Shown: positions 42,787 to 53,900 of the stretch, one piece after another
How positions within the stretch are numbered: position 1 is the first letter of the stretch
Layout: each line of letters opens with the position of its first letter
The notes under the pieces: generated by a model
What the model was told of the DNA's origin: nothing
The model's database searches: none
What the model saw: the letters and a program-made list of their open reading frames with translations, nothing else
Translations under genes and position numbers: made by a program
Source of the DNA: Ochrobactrum sp. Marseille-Q0166
GTDB taxonomy: Bacteria > Pseudomonadota > Alphaproteobacteria > Rhizobiales > Rhizobiaceae
Direction of reading: 5' to 3'
NCBI RefSeq assembly: GCF_014397025.1
Contig: NZ_JACJUO010000003.1
Span: 506,982-570,981, forward strand
Length of the DNA stretch: 64,000 bases

Positions 42787-44901
42787 TCAGAGCTTGACGG
42801 TATCTTCACGCGCCCATAAGCGGAGCTTACGGCAAGACGCGACGAAATCGGTGGCCGCCCTTGCATTCTCGAGTGGGATCAGCCCTTCGTCCATTTCGGG
42901 CTCGATACCGGCCTGGGCGAGCAGCGGCATTGCGCCTGCGGTAAAGCCAATGAACTTGCAGTGGGCAAAAGCGTCTGCAACAAAGTCTCTTGCAGTGGAC
43001 TCGCCGATGAGCCGGTTGGCCGCTTCTTTAGATAACACAAGCGCTACAGCATCAAACAATACGGATGGACCACCGTCAATCATATGGTCGGCCTCCATCC
43101 AATCGCCGCTGGATGCTTCGAAACCTCCGACCGTCGGCGCAACCAGTTCTACCATCCCGCCTTCCTTCTCCGCGGCGTGCCGCATATCCTTGAGCACCTG
43201 CGCATCCGTGCCATCGGCGATAAGCACGCCGATCTTTCTGCCCTTGAAGCTGCCGGGTCCGTTCTCGATAATGCTGAGCGCGGGAGACGGAGCAAGATCG
43301 TCGCGCACGGGCACCATCGCATCCGCAGCCTTCGGCATCTTGCGGATGCCGAGCTTGCCGGCAACCGTTTCCGCAAGGTTGGCATCGATATTCAGCAGAT
43401 GAGATACAACACGCTCGTGGATCACAGGTGTTTCCACCTTCGATAGTTCGAAGGTCAGCGCCATCGCAATATGCTTCTGTTCCACCGCGGTCTGGCTCAG
43501 ATAGAACTGACGCGCCTGGCTGTAATGGTCGGCGAAGCTCTCCGGTCTAAGGCGAACTTTCTGTCCGTCTTCCTGCGCTGCAAAGGACCGGAATCCGCGC
43601 CTGGGGTCGGGCCTCGGTCCTTCGCCCCAGGAATTAGGCTGGTAATTTGCTCGTCCGACAGGGTTGCGCATCGCCATATGGCCGTCCTGCTGGAGATGGT
43701 GGAACGGGCACTTCGGCGCATTGATCGGGATATGTGTGAAATTGGGGCTACCCAATCTTTTCAACTGCGTGTCGAGATAGGAGAAGTTGCGACCCTGAAG
43801 CAGCGGGTCATTGGAGAAATCGATGCCAGGGGGGGACGTTCTGCGTCATGAACGCAACCTGTTCGGTTTCGGCGAAGAAATGTCCGGCATCCGATCCAGC
43901 ACCAGCCGTCCGACCGGGACAGGCTTGATGACTTCTTCCGGGATCAGCTTCGTCGGGTCGAGCACATCGAAATCGAAACTGTCGGCGAAGTCCTGATCGA
44001 AGAGCTGCACGCACAGTTCCCATTCCGGAAAGTCGCCAGCTTGTATTGCAGTCCACAGATCGCGGCGATGAAAGTCTGGATCCGCACCGTTGATTTTGAC
44101 CGCCTCGTTCCAGACAACCGATTGGAGACCAAGCTTTGGCTTCCAGATGAATTTGACGAAAGTCGACTCGTCCCTGGCACTCACGAAGCGGAACGTATGA
44201 ACGCCAAACCCTTCCATGAAGCGGAAGGAGCGCGGTATGGCGCGATCCGACATGACCCACATGATCATATGCATGGACTCTGGCGTCAAACTGATGAAGT
44301 CCCAGAAATTATCATGGGCTGACTGGGCCTGCGGAAAAGCCCGGTCAGGCTCCTCCTTGACGGCATGGACCATATCGGGAAACCGGATGGCGTCCTGGAT
44401 GAAGAACACGGGAATGTTGTTGCCGACAATATCCCAGTTGCCTTCCTCGGTGTATATCTTGACGGCGAAGCCGCGCACATCCCGGGCAAGGTCGAACGAA
44501 CCCTTCGATCCGGCGACCGTGGAAAAACGGACGAAGACTGGCGTCTTCTCGCCAACCCGTTGGAAAATGTCTGCGCGCGTATATTCGCTGAGAGACTTTG
44601 TCGTCTCGAAATAGCCATGCGCGCCGTAGCCCCGCGCATGAACCACGCGTTCGGGAATACGCTCATGGTCGAAGTGAAAGATTTTTTCCCGGAAATGAAA
44701 ATCCTCAATCAGCGTAGGACCAGGCGCACCGACCTTGAGCGTATTGAGGTCATCCGAAACCGGCCCGCCTTGGGCAGTGGTCATGACCGGCGTCTTGTCC
44801 TCGGCGAGTTGATGAAGATCTCCGCTTGGGCCGGCTTCGAGCTTTTGGTCATGAATTTTGAGTGATTTTTGCACATTTGCGGCTTTGTCGGTGGCTGACA
44901 T
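42787..44901 (-). pseudogene. katE: Large-subunit catalase (KatE/HPII type) with two compensating frameshifts
   Basis: The N-terminal part (43846-44901) has [15 protein letters not shown] (catalytic His) and [20 protein letters not shown]. It stops after MPDI because an A is missing near 43880. A second frame continues as [18 protein letters not shown] run of seven G at 43829-43835, one more than expected, then restores the original frame at the heme-Tyr region NFSYLDTQLKRLGSPNF. The downstream part (42787-43764) includes the DJ-1/GATase-like C-terminal domain of large catalases. The two shifts are about 45 bases apart and cancel, so sequencing error in homopolymers is possible; as written the gene is broken. 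Confidence 0.85.
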
Positions 44902-44940
44902 AGCTGGCTCCCGTCCGTTATGTGATCTCTATACAAATTG

Positions 44941-44966
44941 GCAAGGGTGCCGAGTGGCACCCTTGC
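44941..44966 (-). terminator. Strong hairpin between the DUF892 gene and the catalase gene
   Basis: GCAAGGGTGCC (44941-44951) and GGCACCCTTGC (44956-44966) are perfect 11-base arms with a 4-base loop, directly after the DUF892 stop on the minus strand. A moderately T-rich stretch (CAATTTGTAT) follows. Likely rho-independent terminator. Confidence 0.65.
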
Positions 44967-44973
44967 TTCATCA

Positions 44974-45471
44974 TTAGGCCGCTTTAGCGCGTTGGTTGGC
45001 CGAAGCATCCGCAAGTTTCTTCAGATCGCTGTCCGTTTTGGACTCTTCCTGAAGCGTCTGATCGAGAAGCTTCGCTGCATCGCTCAGGCCAAGTTCTTGT
45101 GCCCACCGCTTCAAAGTTCCATATCGGGTGATTTCGTAGTGCTCGACCGCTTGCGCGGATGAGATCAGGCCAGCGTCGAGCGCCGCAGTATCCCTGAACT
45201 CCTCCATGATCTCCTCGCCTTCGGCGATGATCCCTTCGATGGCGTCGCAGGTTTTGCCTCTCGCTGCCTTGCCCATGATCTCGAACACCTGGACAAGTCG
45301 TTCGACATGGCCTTCCGTCTCTTCGCGATGCTTCTCGAAAGCAGCCTTCAGATCTTCCGACTGCGCCGCACGTTTCATCTTCGGCAAAGCCTTCAGAATT
45401 TTGCGCTCAGCGTAATAGATGTCCTTGAGAGTGTCGTGGAAGAGGTCTTCAAGGGTCTTTTCCTTTGCCAT
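44974..45471 (-). CDS. DUF892 (YciE-type) ferritin-like protein
   Basis: A 165-residue all-helical protein starting MAKEKTLEDLFHDTLKDIYYAE. EKHREETEGHVERLVQVFE and SAQAVEHYEITRYGTLKRWA supply the Glu and His residues of a ferritin-like di-metal site. Members such as YciE/YciF are induced by stress. It is followed by a terminator and then a catalase gene on the same strand, consistent with a peroxide or general-stress role. Confidence 0.88.
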   Translation of the reverse strand: MAKEKTLEDLFHDTLKDIYYAERKILKALPKMKRAAQSEDLKAAFEKHREETEGHVERLVQVFEIMGKAARGKTCDAIEGIIAEGEEIMEEFRDTAALDAGLISSAQAVEHYEITRYGTLKRWAQELGLSDAAKLLDQTLQEESKTDSDLKKLADASANQRAKAA

Positions 45472-45629
45472 GGTACTTCTCCTCTCATGAATTGTCGGAT
45501 CGATATTTGTAGCCCGAAGACCGCTAAGTTCGCGGAAAAATGTGAGAATTGGCCAGTGTTCCGGTTCAAAGCGGGCATCTCTACCCGTCTTTTAACGCAA
45601 TGTGATAGTTTAAGTTCCGTGGCTAGGCC

Positions 45630-46570
45630 TGTCCGTCGTGGAATGATTTGAGACTTTTTGTGCTCTTGAAGATTGGAGTTTCCGGCTTGTTTTGCGGGTT
45701 GATTTAAGCTGCTTTGGCCTGGTGGTTTAAGCGGCGTTTTCTGATGGTGTCTCGTTTGATCCTTTCGCGTTCGATTAGGATGGTCTGTCCACGTCGGAAG
45801 TCAACGTCAGCCGGGGTGAGATTGTCGAGGCTCTCGTGGTATCTGCGATGATTGTAGTGATCGACGAAGGCTGCGATCTGGGCTTCGAGGTCCTGCTTGA
45901 AGAAGTAGTTTTCGAGCAGGATGCGGTTCTTGAGCGTCTGGTGCCAGCGTTCGATCTTGCCCTGCGTTTGCGGATGACCGGGAGCGCCATGGCCTTGGCT
46001 GATTTTGTATTTGTCCAGCCAGTCACCAAGGTCGGAAGCGACGTAACACGAAGCGTTGTCCGACAGCAGGCGGGGACGGTGTTCGACCTTGACCTTATCG
46101 CAGCCTGAAGTTGCCAGTGCCAGGTCGAGTGTATCGGTGACATCCTCGACTTTCATGCTGGTGCACAGTTTCCAGGCGATGATGTAACGGGAATAGTCAT
46201 CAAGGATGGTCGACAAATAAAACCAGCCGCAACCGACAACTTTCAGATAGGTGAAGTCGGTCTGCCACATTTCATTCGGCCGCGTGGTCTTGTCCTTGAA
46301 CTCATCATTGGCCTTGATGACAATAGAGGCTGGTGACGTGATCAGGTCGTGGACCTTGAGCAGACGATAGACCGAAGCCTCTGATACAAAATAACTTTCC
46401 GTATCGGTGAACTTCACCGCCCGCTCTCGTGGTGACAGGTCGGCATGATCGAGCGCCAGTGCGATGATACGATCCCGGATGTCATCAGGAATGCGGTTCC
46501 ACACCCGCGAAGGTGCGGACGTCTGGTCTTCCAGCCCCTCGAAACCGTGGCTCTGGAAAACGATCATCCC
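45630..46570 (-). mobile_element. Truncated IS3-family element (copy 1)
   Basis: The minus strand carries the right terminal repeat (TGTCCG at 45630, with TTTGAGAC just inside) and the 3' two thirds of an IS3 orfB transposase. Its sequence is almost identical to the intact copy at 46571-48083 but lacks the first 45 or so codons and orfA. The match ends exactly at the left end of the intact copy (46570/46571). The intact copy therefore landed in, or deleted up to, this one. The two form a roughly 0.9-kb inverted repeat. Confidence 0.85.
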
Positions 46571-46658
46571 TGTCCGACATCAACGCTTTTGAGACCAAAC
46601 GGGTTAATTGAGCAGAGAGGACTTTCGGCTCATCATAGCTCAATTAAAGGAAGCAAAG

Positions 46659-47006
46659 ATGAGACAGAAACCCGTTCCGCAAACGTCTACCGCTGAGAAG
46701 ACGATGAAGGATATACGGCGCGCGACGCGCAAGCATTATTCTGCAGAGGATAAAATCCGTATTGTGTTGGAAGGCCTGCGTGGCGAGGACAGCATTGCCG
46801 GGATTTGTCGCCGTGAGGGGATCGCCGAGAGCCTGTATTATAGCTGGCCGAAGGAGTTTCTCGAAGCTGGCAAGAAACTCCTTGCTGGCAATACGGCCCG
46901 CTCGGCGACCAGTGACGAGGTTCGGTCACTGGGTCGTGAAAGCCGTGACCTGAAAGAGGCATTGGCCGACGTCATACTGGAAAACCGCCTGCTCAAAAAA
47001 GCATGA
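46659..47006 (+). CDS. IS3-family transposase OrfA (helix-turn-helix)
   Basis: A 115-residue protein: TRKHYSAEDKIRIVLEGLRG and GICRREGIAESLYYSWPKEF are the InsA/IS3 helix-turn-helix, and SLGRESRDLKEALADVILENRLLKK is the C-terminal leucine zipper that leads to OrfB. AAAGGAAGCAAAG precedes the ATG. A partial copy lies at 59451-59842. Confidence 0.9.
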   Translation: MRQKPVPQTSTAEKTMKDIRRATRKHYSAEDKIRIVLEGLRGEDSIAGICRREGIAESLYYSWPKEFLEAGKKLLAGNTARSATSDEVRSLGRESRDLKEALADVILENRLLKKA

Positions 47007-47028
47007 TCGGGGATGGGGGCGACGACGA

Positions 47029-48009
47029 ATGAGATATCCCGCCACCGAAAAGCTTGGGATCATCCGGCTTGTGGAGCAGTCGCATTTGTCAGCTAGGCCC
47101 CTCCTCGACAAGCTGGGCATTCCAAGACCGACCTTCTATCGATGGTATGATCGTTTCCAGACCCACGGTTTCGAGGGGCTGGAAGACCAGACGTCCGCAC
47201 CTTCGCGGGTGTGGAACCGCATTCCTGATGACATCCGGGATCGTATCATCGCACTGGCGCTCGATCATGCCGACCTGTCACCACGAGAGCGGGCGGTGAA
47301 GTTCACCGATACGGAAAGTTATTTTGTATCAGAGGCTTCGGTCTATCGTCTGCTCAAGGTCCACGACCTGATCACGTCACCAGCCTCTATTGTCATCAAG
47401 GCCAATGATGAGTTCAAGGACAAGACCACGCGGTCGAATAAAATGTGGCAGACCGACTTCACCTATCTGAAAGTTGTCGGTTGCGGCTGGTTTTATTTGT
47501 CGACCATCCTTGATGACTATTCCCGCTACATCATCGCCTGGAAACTGTGCACCAGCATGAAAGTCGAGGATGTCACCGATACACTCGACCTGGCACTGGC
47601 AACTTCAGGCTGCGATAAGGTCAAGGTCGAACACCGTCCCCGCCTGCTGTCGGACAACGCTTCGTGTTACGTCGCTTCCGACCTTGGTGACTGGCTGGAC
47701 AAATACAAAATCAGCCAAGGCCATGGCGCTCCCGGTCATCCGCAAACGCAGGGCAAGATCGAACGCTGGCACCAGACGCTCAAGAACCGCATCCTGCTCG
47801 AAAACTACTTCTTCAAGCAGGACCTCGAAGCCCAGATCGCAGCCTTCGTCGATCACTACAATCATCGCAGATACCACGAGAGCCTCGACAATCTCACCCC
47901 GGCTGACGTTGACTTCCGACGTGGACAGACCATCCTAATCGAACGCGAAAGGATCAAACGAGACACCATCAAAAAACCCCGCTTAAACCACCAGGCCAAA
48001 GCAGCTTAA
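47029..48009 (+). CDS. IS3-family transposase OrfB (DDE integrase)
   Basis: A 326-residue rve integrase. The DDE triad is visible: WQTDFTYLKV, then LLSDNASCYV, then GKIERWHQTLKNRIL with the Glu. It starts 22 bases after orfA in a different frame. It can act with OrfA as a fusion made by programmed frameshifting in this family, but no slippery site was confirmed here. Confidence 0.9.
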   Translation: MRYPATEKLGIIRLVEQSHLSARPLLDKLGIPRPTFYRWYDRFQTHGFEGLEDQTSAPSRVWNRIPDDIRDRIIALALDHADLSPRERAVKFTDTESYFVSEASVYRLLKVHDLITSPASIVIKANDEFKDKTTRSNKMWQTDFTYLKVVGCGWFYLSTILDDYSRYIIAWKLCTSMKVEDVTDTLDLALATSGCDKVKVEHRPRLLSDNASCYVASDLGDWLDKYKISQGHGAPGHPQTQGKIERWHQTLKNRILLENYFFKQDLEAQIAAFVDHYNHRRYHESLDNLTPADVDFRRGQTILIERERIKRDTIKKPRLNHQAKAA

Positions 48010-48088
48010 ATCAACCCGCAAAACAAGCCGGAAACTCCAATCTTCAAGAGCACAAAAAGTCTCAAATCATTCCACGACGGACACGCTT

Positions 48089-48780
48089 TATTACCGTCAT
48101 CGTTATCCCGCAGAGATAATTGCCGAAGCCGTTTGGTTGTATTTTCGCTTTTCACTGAGCTTTCGCATGGTTGAAGATATGCTGGCTTATCGCGGGATCT
48201 TCGTCACGCACAAGACCGTGCATGAATGGGCTGAAAAGTTGGGCCGCGACTATGCCAACACGATCCGGCGCGCCGTACGCCCCGCCTTGGTGATAAGTGG
48301 CACCTGGATGAAGTTGTCATCACGATCAAGGGCGAGCGGAATTTTCTGTGGCGTGCCGGCGATCAGGGTGGCTTTGTGCTCGCGGTGCTGGTGCAGAAGC
48401 GCCGCAATACCAAGGCTGCGAAGCGCTTCATCCGTAAACTCTTGTTAAGCCAAGGTGTTGCTCCCCGCGTCATGATCACGGATAAGTTGGGCTCTTACGC
48501 TGCCGCCAACCGGGCAATAGGCCTCACCCTTTGTGATCATCGCCAGCATAAAGGTTTGAACAACCGTGCTGAGAATTCGCATCAGCCGATCCGGTGACGT
48601 GAGCGGGTCATGAAGCGGTTTAAATCGGAACGACATTTGCAACGCTTCGCATCCATTCACGATCCGATTTACAACCTTCACTATTTTCCCCGCAATCGCT
48701 TAACCTCAACAGACCACCGCGAAATGCGCCTCGCCGCCACCAACATCTGGCACGAGGTCGCATGCCTGAAATCCGCATAA
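48089..48780 (+). pseudogene. Broken IS6-family transposase
   Basis: Fragments of an IS6/IS26-like transposase: YYRHRYPAEIIAEAVWLYFR, MVEDMLAYRGIFVTHKTVHEW, then a frameshift near 48275, then KWHLDEVVITIKGERNFLWRA, NHRAENSHQPIR-like RAENSHQPIR with a TGA at about 48595, and MKRFKSERHLQRFASIH to TAA. The start is missing because the IS3 element ends next to it. Inactive. Confidence 0.85.
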
Positions 48781-48863
48781 TATCACATCATAGACCGAAT
48801 GGCGTCCGTGATCAGATTAAAGTAACGGTGCCCACCATTGCTCATCTGTAAGGCTTCTTCTAC

Positions 48864-48892
48864 TCAAGGTTGTTCTCCTTCAACAACCTTGA
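48864..48892. promoter_or_regulatory. Perfect 11-base inverted repeat
   Basis: TCAAGGTTGTT and AACAACCTTGA with a 7-base loop, in the region between the IS6 remnant and the HdeD-like gene. No T-run follows, so an operator or structured leader is more likely than a terminator. Confidence 0.5.
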
Positions 48893-48985
48893 ATCACAAT
48901 GGAGCGCAAAAGAGAACCATTGAATGCAGCCAAGACCTAGAACACATTTTTCATGTGCGCAATGATATGCAGACTGACGGGTTTT

Positions 48986-49011
48986 CAAGAATACAATTCA
49001 TTGTATTCTTG
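48986..49011. promoter_or_regulatory. Perfect 11-base palindrome upstream of the HdeD/RND genes
   Basis: CAAGAATACAA and TTGTATTCTTG are perfect arms around TTCA, about 65 bases before the HdeD-like start. The form resembles a TetR-type operator. No regulator gene is now next to these efflux genes; one may have been lost during the adjacent IS events. Confidence 0.6.
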
Positions 49012-49077
49012 CTTGTCTTCAACGGATTAAAGCTTAAACGATTGTCAATATACGTTTTAGGATTCTAGGTTATAACG

Positions 49078-49635
49078 ATGGATAAACGCCACTTGTTGAA
49101 AATTGACCGCAAAGCCGCAGAACAGCGGAAATGGGTGGTTTTTATGGGGTTAGGTATCCTGCTTGTATCCGGCGGGGGGCTTTGTTTATTACTTCCGGTT
49201 TTCTCAGAGTTTGCCGCCAGCACGATTTTTGGTGTTGTGCTCATTGGTATCGGCGTCGTTAAGATCATTCAGTCGCTTTGGGTGAAGAGCTGGGCGGGAT
49301 TTGTCTGGCAGGAGCTATCAGGTGCGGCGGAGCTGGTGGGTGGTGTCATGATTTATCTCAATCCACTCAAAGGTGCGCTTGCTATTACGCTTTTGATAGC
49401 CATCGTCTTGTTCGTCCATGGTTTCATGCAAATTGCAATGTCCATAAAAATTAAACCGGAGGGTGGATGGTGGTGGTTTGCCCTTTCCGGACTTATTGGA
49501 CTCACTGCGAGCGGTGTTCTTGTTCTTAAAGTACCGCTGACAAAAGCGCTTCCGTCAGGTTCAATTGCGGGAATAGCTCTTTTGATTGCTGGACTTGCTT
49601 ATCTTGGAAGTGCATTGAGTACGCGAAAAGCTTGA
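49078..49635 (+). CDS. HdeD-family acid-resistance membrane protein
   Basis: A 185-residue DUF308 protein with six hydrophobic helices (for example WVVFMGLGILLVSGGGLCLL, FGVVLIGIGVVKIIQSLWV and ALSGLIGLTASGVLVL). HdeD of enterobacteria protects against acid at high cell density. It is followed on the same strand by an RND efflux pair and, further on, by a glutaminase, which suggests an acid-stress neighbourhood. Confidence 0.85.
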   Translation: MDKRHLLKIDRKAAEQRKWVVFMGLGILLVSGGGLCLLLPVFSEFAASTIFGVVLIGIGVVKIIQSLWVKSWAGFVWQELSGAAELVGGVMIYLNPLKGALAITLLIAIVLFVHGFMQIAMSIKIKPEGGWWWFALSGLIGLTASGVLVLKVPLTKALPSGSIAGIALLIAGLAYLGSALSTRKA

Positions 49636-49762
49636 ATTGACGAGCAGACGGAATAGGCTGCAAGGCTTGTTCCCGTTTCAAATCAGTTGGCTATATCGAA
49701 CCGCTGCCGCCTTTCGCGCAGATAGTAATGGGTATTATATGAGCTTTAGCAGGGTTAGAGAC

Positions 49763-50920
49763 ATGATGAAGCTGATAAGGGAAGTGGCCGTGCGGATTTT
49801 AAATGGCTCTGTTCGCCGATATACAAAATGCGCAGAAAGAGGTTCATTTTCATTGCTTATCGCGATGATAGCCTCTGTTGCCTTGCTAGCTGGTTGTTCG
49901 CAGGAAGCCGAGCAGGCGCCTCAACAGATAAGGCCTGTTCAGGTAACCACTGTCGAGCGTGGTGCGGCTGGGCAAACATCAACATTTACCGGCCAAATAC
50001 AGGCGCAGGATGAGGCGGCCATGGCGTTCCGCTTATCGGGCCGGATGATCGAACGCGCCGTTAATGTTGGCGACAGGGTCACAGCAGGTCAAGTTATCGC
50101 ACGCTTGGACGCGCAAAATGCGATGAATACACTCCGCTCTGCTCGCGCGGCGCTGGCTGCGGCGGAAAGCCAGCTCGTAATGTCGAGAAATGCTTTTAAC
50201 CGTCAAGATCAGTTGCTTCGCAATGGTTTCACGACGCGTTCCAGTCACGATGCCGCGCGCTCTGCAATGGATACTGCTTTGTCGAGCGTTGACAGCGCAC
50301 AGGCGCAAGTGAAAATCGCCGAGGATAATCTTGGTTATACAAACCTGATTGCTGACGCTCCTGGCACTGTGACGGCGCGCGGTGCTGAACCCGGTGAAAT
50401 TGTTCAGGCAGGACAAATGATCGTGCAACTCGCGCGCCAGGACGGGCGAGATGGCGTATTTGATGTACCTGCATCGGTACTTAGGGAAGCTGCGCCGGAT
50501 TCCGTTATTACTGTCTCGCTTGCGGATGATCCATCGATCAAAGCCACAGGGCGAGTGCGTGAAGTTGCGCCGCAAGCAGATCCGATTACCCGTACATTCC
50601 GTGTTCGGGTTGGTCTTGATAATGCGCCGGATGCGATGCGCCTTGGCTCGACTGTCAATGGGCAGGTTACCATTGAGAATTATGCCTTGATTGAAATTCC
50701 AGCCACTGCACTGACTGCGGTGAACAATGCACCAGCAGTATGGGTGTTGAATCCCGAAACGAATACGGTTGCCTTGCAGAATATTGAGATTGGCCGTTTT
50801 GGTAACGTCTCCGTAGGGGTCGCCTCTGGTTTGAGTGCGGGCGATATTGTCGTTACCGCAGGCGTGCAGGCCTTATATCCTGGACAGAAGGTCCGTTTGC
50901 TCAATACGGCGGGGGAATAA
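49763..50920 (+). CDS. RND efflux periplasmic adaptor (membrane-fusion) lipoprotein
   Basis: A roughly 385-residue adaptor. An N-terminal signal with lipobox ALLAGC is followed by a lipoyl-type domain (GQIQAQDEAAMAFRLSGRMIERAVNVGDRV), an alpha-helical hairpin (SARAALAAAESQLVMSRNAF) and a beta-barrel domain (GRVREVAPQADPITRTFRVRV). Several in-frame ATGs precede the signal (49739, 49763, 49766); 49763 was chosen. It should link the pump encoded next (TAATG overlap) to an outer-membrane channel, which is not encoded here. Confidence 0.9.
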   Translation: MMKLIREVAVRILNGSVRRYTKCAERGSFSLLIAMIASVALLAGCSQEAEQAPQQIRPVQVTTVERGAAGQTSTFTGQIQAQDEAAMAFRLSGRMIERAVNVGDRVTAGQVIARLDAQNAMNTLRSARAALAAAESQLVMSRNAFNRQDQLLRNGFTTRSSHDAARSAMDTALSSVDSAQAQVKIAEDNLGYTNLIADAPGTVTARGAEPGEIVQAGQMIVQLARQDGRDGVFDVPASVLREAAPDSVITVSLADDPSIKATGRVREVAPQADPITRTFRVRVGLDNAPDAMRLGSTVNGQVTIENYALIEIPATALTAVNNAPAVWVLNPETNTVALQNIEIGRFGNVSVGVASGLSAGDIVVTAGVQALYPGQKVRLLNTAGE

Positions 50921-53900
50921 TGCGTTTCAATCTTTCCTCATGGGCTGTTCGCGAGCGGCAACTTGTCATCTTTTTGATGATGGTCGTTCTGGGTGCAGGC
51001 TTGTTTGCCTATAGCCGTCTCGGACGCGCAGAAGACCCGTCCTTTGTTATCAAAACAATGGTTGTGCAGGCTGCGTGGCCGGGTGCCAACATGACTGATA
51101 CATTGCAGCAAGTAACCGAGCGACTTGAGCGAACGCTGCAAGAGACGCCGCACCTTGATAATGTTCGCAGTTTCACGCGTCCGGGCGTCGCCACCATATT
51201 CGTCAATCTTGATGGCAGCGCGAGTGCCAAGGAGGTCGAAAATACCTGGTATATCGTGCGCAAGCGTGTCGCTGATATGCGTCATACGTTACCTCAAGGC
51301 GTCGTGGGGCCAGGTTTTAACGATGAGTTCGGCGATACTTTCGGCTTGATATACGGGTTCACAGCCGATGGATTTACGCACCGTCAGTTGCGAGACTATG
51401 TGGAGAGCGCTCGTTCTCAATTGCTCAAAGTACCCGATGTCGCAAAAATTGAACTGCTTGGAGAGCAGGACGAACAGATATTCGTTGAATTTTCGATGCG
51501 GGAGCTGGCAAATCTTGGCATAGATCGCTCGGCATTGATTGCAGCTTTGCGGGCTCAGAATGTCGTTCAGCCTTCTGGCGCCATTATGACTGGCGATGAG
51601 AATCTTGCGATCGATGTTTCCGGCGGATTTGGAACGGAACAGGACATTGCAAATATCAACTTTGCCGTGAATGGCCGCATGATAAGGCTGGCAGATATCG
51701 CAACTGTTACACGCGGCTATTCTGATCCTCCGAAACCAATGTTTCGCGTAAACGGCGAGCCGGGAATTGGTATGGCGATCGCAATGCGTGAAGGTGGTGA
51801 CATTCTCCGGCTTGGGCAGAATATCAATGCCGAAATGCAAAAAATCACCGCGAGTTTGCCGCATGGAATTGAGCCGCATTTGGTGGCGGATCAGTCGGTT
51901 ACGGTGCGTAGTGCCATAGGCGAATTTATGACGTCCCTTGGACAGGCCGTCGTCATTATACTCATTGTCAGCTTTATCGCTCTCGGGATCCGTGCGGGGC
52001 TGATGGTCGCCATCACAATCCCGCTGACGCTCGCTGCCGTTTTTGCTGTCATGTGGCTGTTCAACATTGACATGCAACGTATATCGCTCGGAGCCTTGAT
52101 CATTGCATTGGCCCTGATGGTCGATGATGCCATGACGACAACCGATGCAACATTGGGCAGACTGGCCATAGGAGAGACAAAGGAAATTGCGGCGGTTTAT
52201 GCCTTCAAGACTTATGCTTTTGCGATGCTTGCCGGCACACTTGTAACAATTGCAGGCTTTGTACCGATCGGCTTTGCAGCGAGTTCAGCGGGTGAATACA
52301 CGTTCAGCCTGTTCGCTGTCGTTAGCATCGCGCTTGTGGTGTCCTGGTTTGTTGCCGTCGTCTTTGCGCCACTTATAGGGCTCTATGTGCTCAAGGCGCC
52401 AACAAAGACCGGGCGTGAACCCAGCCGTGTCATGCGATCTTATCGGCATTTTCTATCAATTGCCCTCAAGGGCAAGTGGATTACAATCGCGTTAACACTA
52501 GGCCTTTTTATTATTTCGCTTCTGCTTTTGCCGCTCATCCCACGCCAGTTTTTCCCCTCATCAGACAGGCCCGAGCTTCTCGTTGATCTCGAGTTGCCAC
52601 AGAATGCATCGATATACGCGACAGAACGTGCGATGCAGCGCCTGGACGTCATTTTAAAAGATGATCCAGATGTCGAACGATGGAGCGGGTATGTGGGACG
52701 CGGAGCGGTGCGTTTTTACCTGCCATTGGATGCGAAACTTCCCAACGACTTTTTTGGGCAGGCAGTTGTTGTTGCCAAAGATGTGAAGGCCCGTCTTCGG
52801 CTGCAGGATAAGCTGACAAAACTGCTTGAAGAGGACTTTCCAAATATCGTCAGCCGGGTCTCTCCACTTGAACTTGGACCGCCAGTTGGGTGGCCAATTC
52901 AATATCGTGTGCTTGGTCCGGATTTGAGCCAGATACGGGATATTGCTTATAAGTTGGCGGAGGTCATTGCGACCAATCCTTTGACCGAAACCGTCAATTA
53001 CCAATGGGCGATGCCTTCACGCGAAATTCGTATTCAGATTGATCAGGACAAGGCGCGATTGCTTGGACTGTCTACGGAAACGATCGGACGTGTTTTAAAT
53101 ACGGTGGTGACAGGCGCACCGGTTACGCAAGTGCGAGATGGCATCTATCTGGTCAACGTCGTTTTGCGAGCGACAGATGAACAGCGCGTTTCGCTTGATA
53201 CATTGCGAACCATTCAGGTTCCGGTGCGAGATGGTCGAACCGTGCCACTTAGCCAATTTGCGAGTTTTGAATATGAACAAAGCTATCCGCTGGTTTGGCG
53301 ACGTAACCGAACCCCTAGTTTAACTGTTCAGGCCGATATCGTCGCAGGTGCTCTACCCGAAACGGTTGTTCAGCAGTTAGCGCCAGCGATTGCTGGGCTC
53401 CAACAAAATCTGCCGCCGGATTATCACATCGAAATTGGCGGAACTGTTGAGGAAAGTGCTGCGTCGCTTGCTTCGGTGAAGGCGGTCGTCCCCGTCATGA
53501 TTTTGATAATGTTTGTTGTCCTCATGTTCCAGCTGCGGCGCTTTTCATTGACACTGCTGGTGGTCAGCGTGGCTCCGCTCGGTCTGATCGGTGTGGTTCT
53601 TGCTTTGCTTGTGTCCGGTCGCCCGCTGGGGTTTGTAGCCATTTTGGGCGTGCTTGCTCTTATCGGAATGATCATCAAGAACGCGGTGATCCTGGTTGGG
53701 CAGATAGAGGCTGAAAGGAAAGCCGGCAAGGCTATTGAGGATGCCGTCCTCGACGCATCCTCGGCTCGCTTCACACCGATCATGTTAACAGCTGTATCCA
53801 CTGTGCTAGGCATGGTTCCTATTGCTCCCACGGTTTTCTGGGGGCCGATGGCATTCGCGATTATGGGCGGATTACTTGTTGCGACGCTTCTCACACTGGT

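Larger units (their letters stand above)
46571..48083 (+). mobile_element. Complete IS3-family insertion sequence (copy 2)
   Basis: A 1513-base element bounded by imperfect terminal inverted repeats: both ends begin TGTCCG and share TTTGAGAC about 18 bases in. It encodes orfA and orfB in the usual order. No obvious target duplication remains (CCC before, CGC after), consistent with deletion events after insertion. It sits between a truncated copy of itself and a broken IS6 transposase. Confidence 0.85.
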
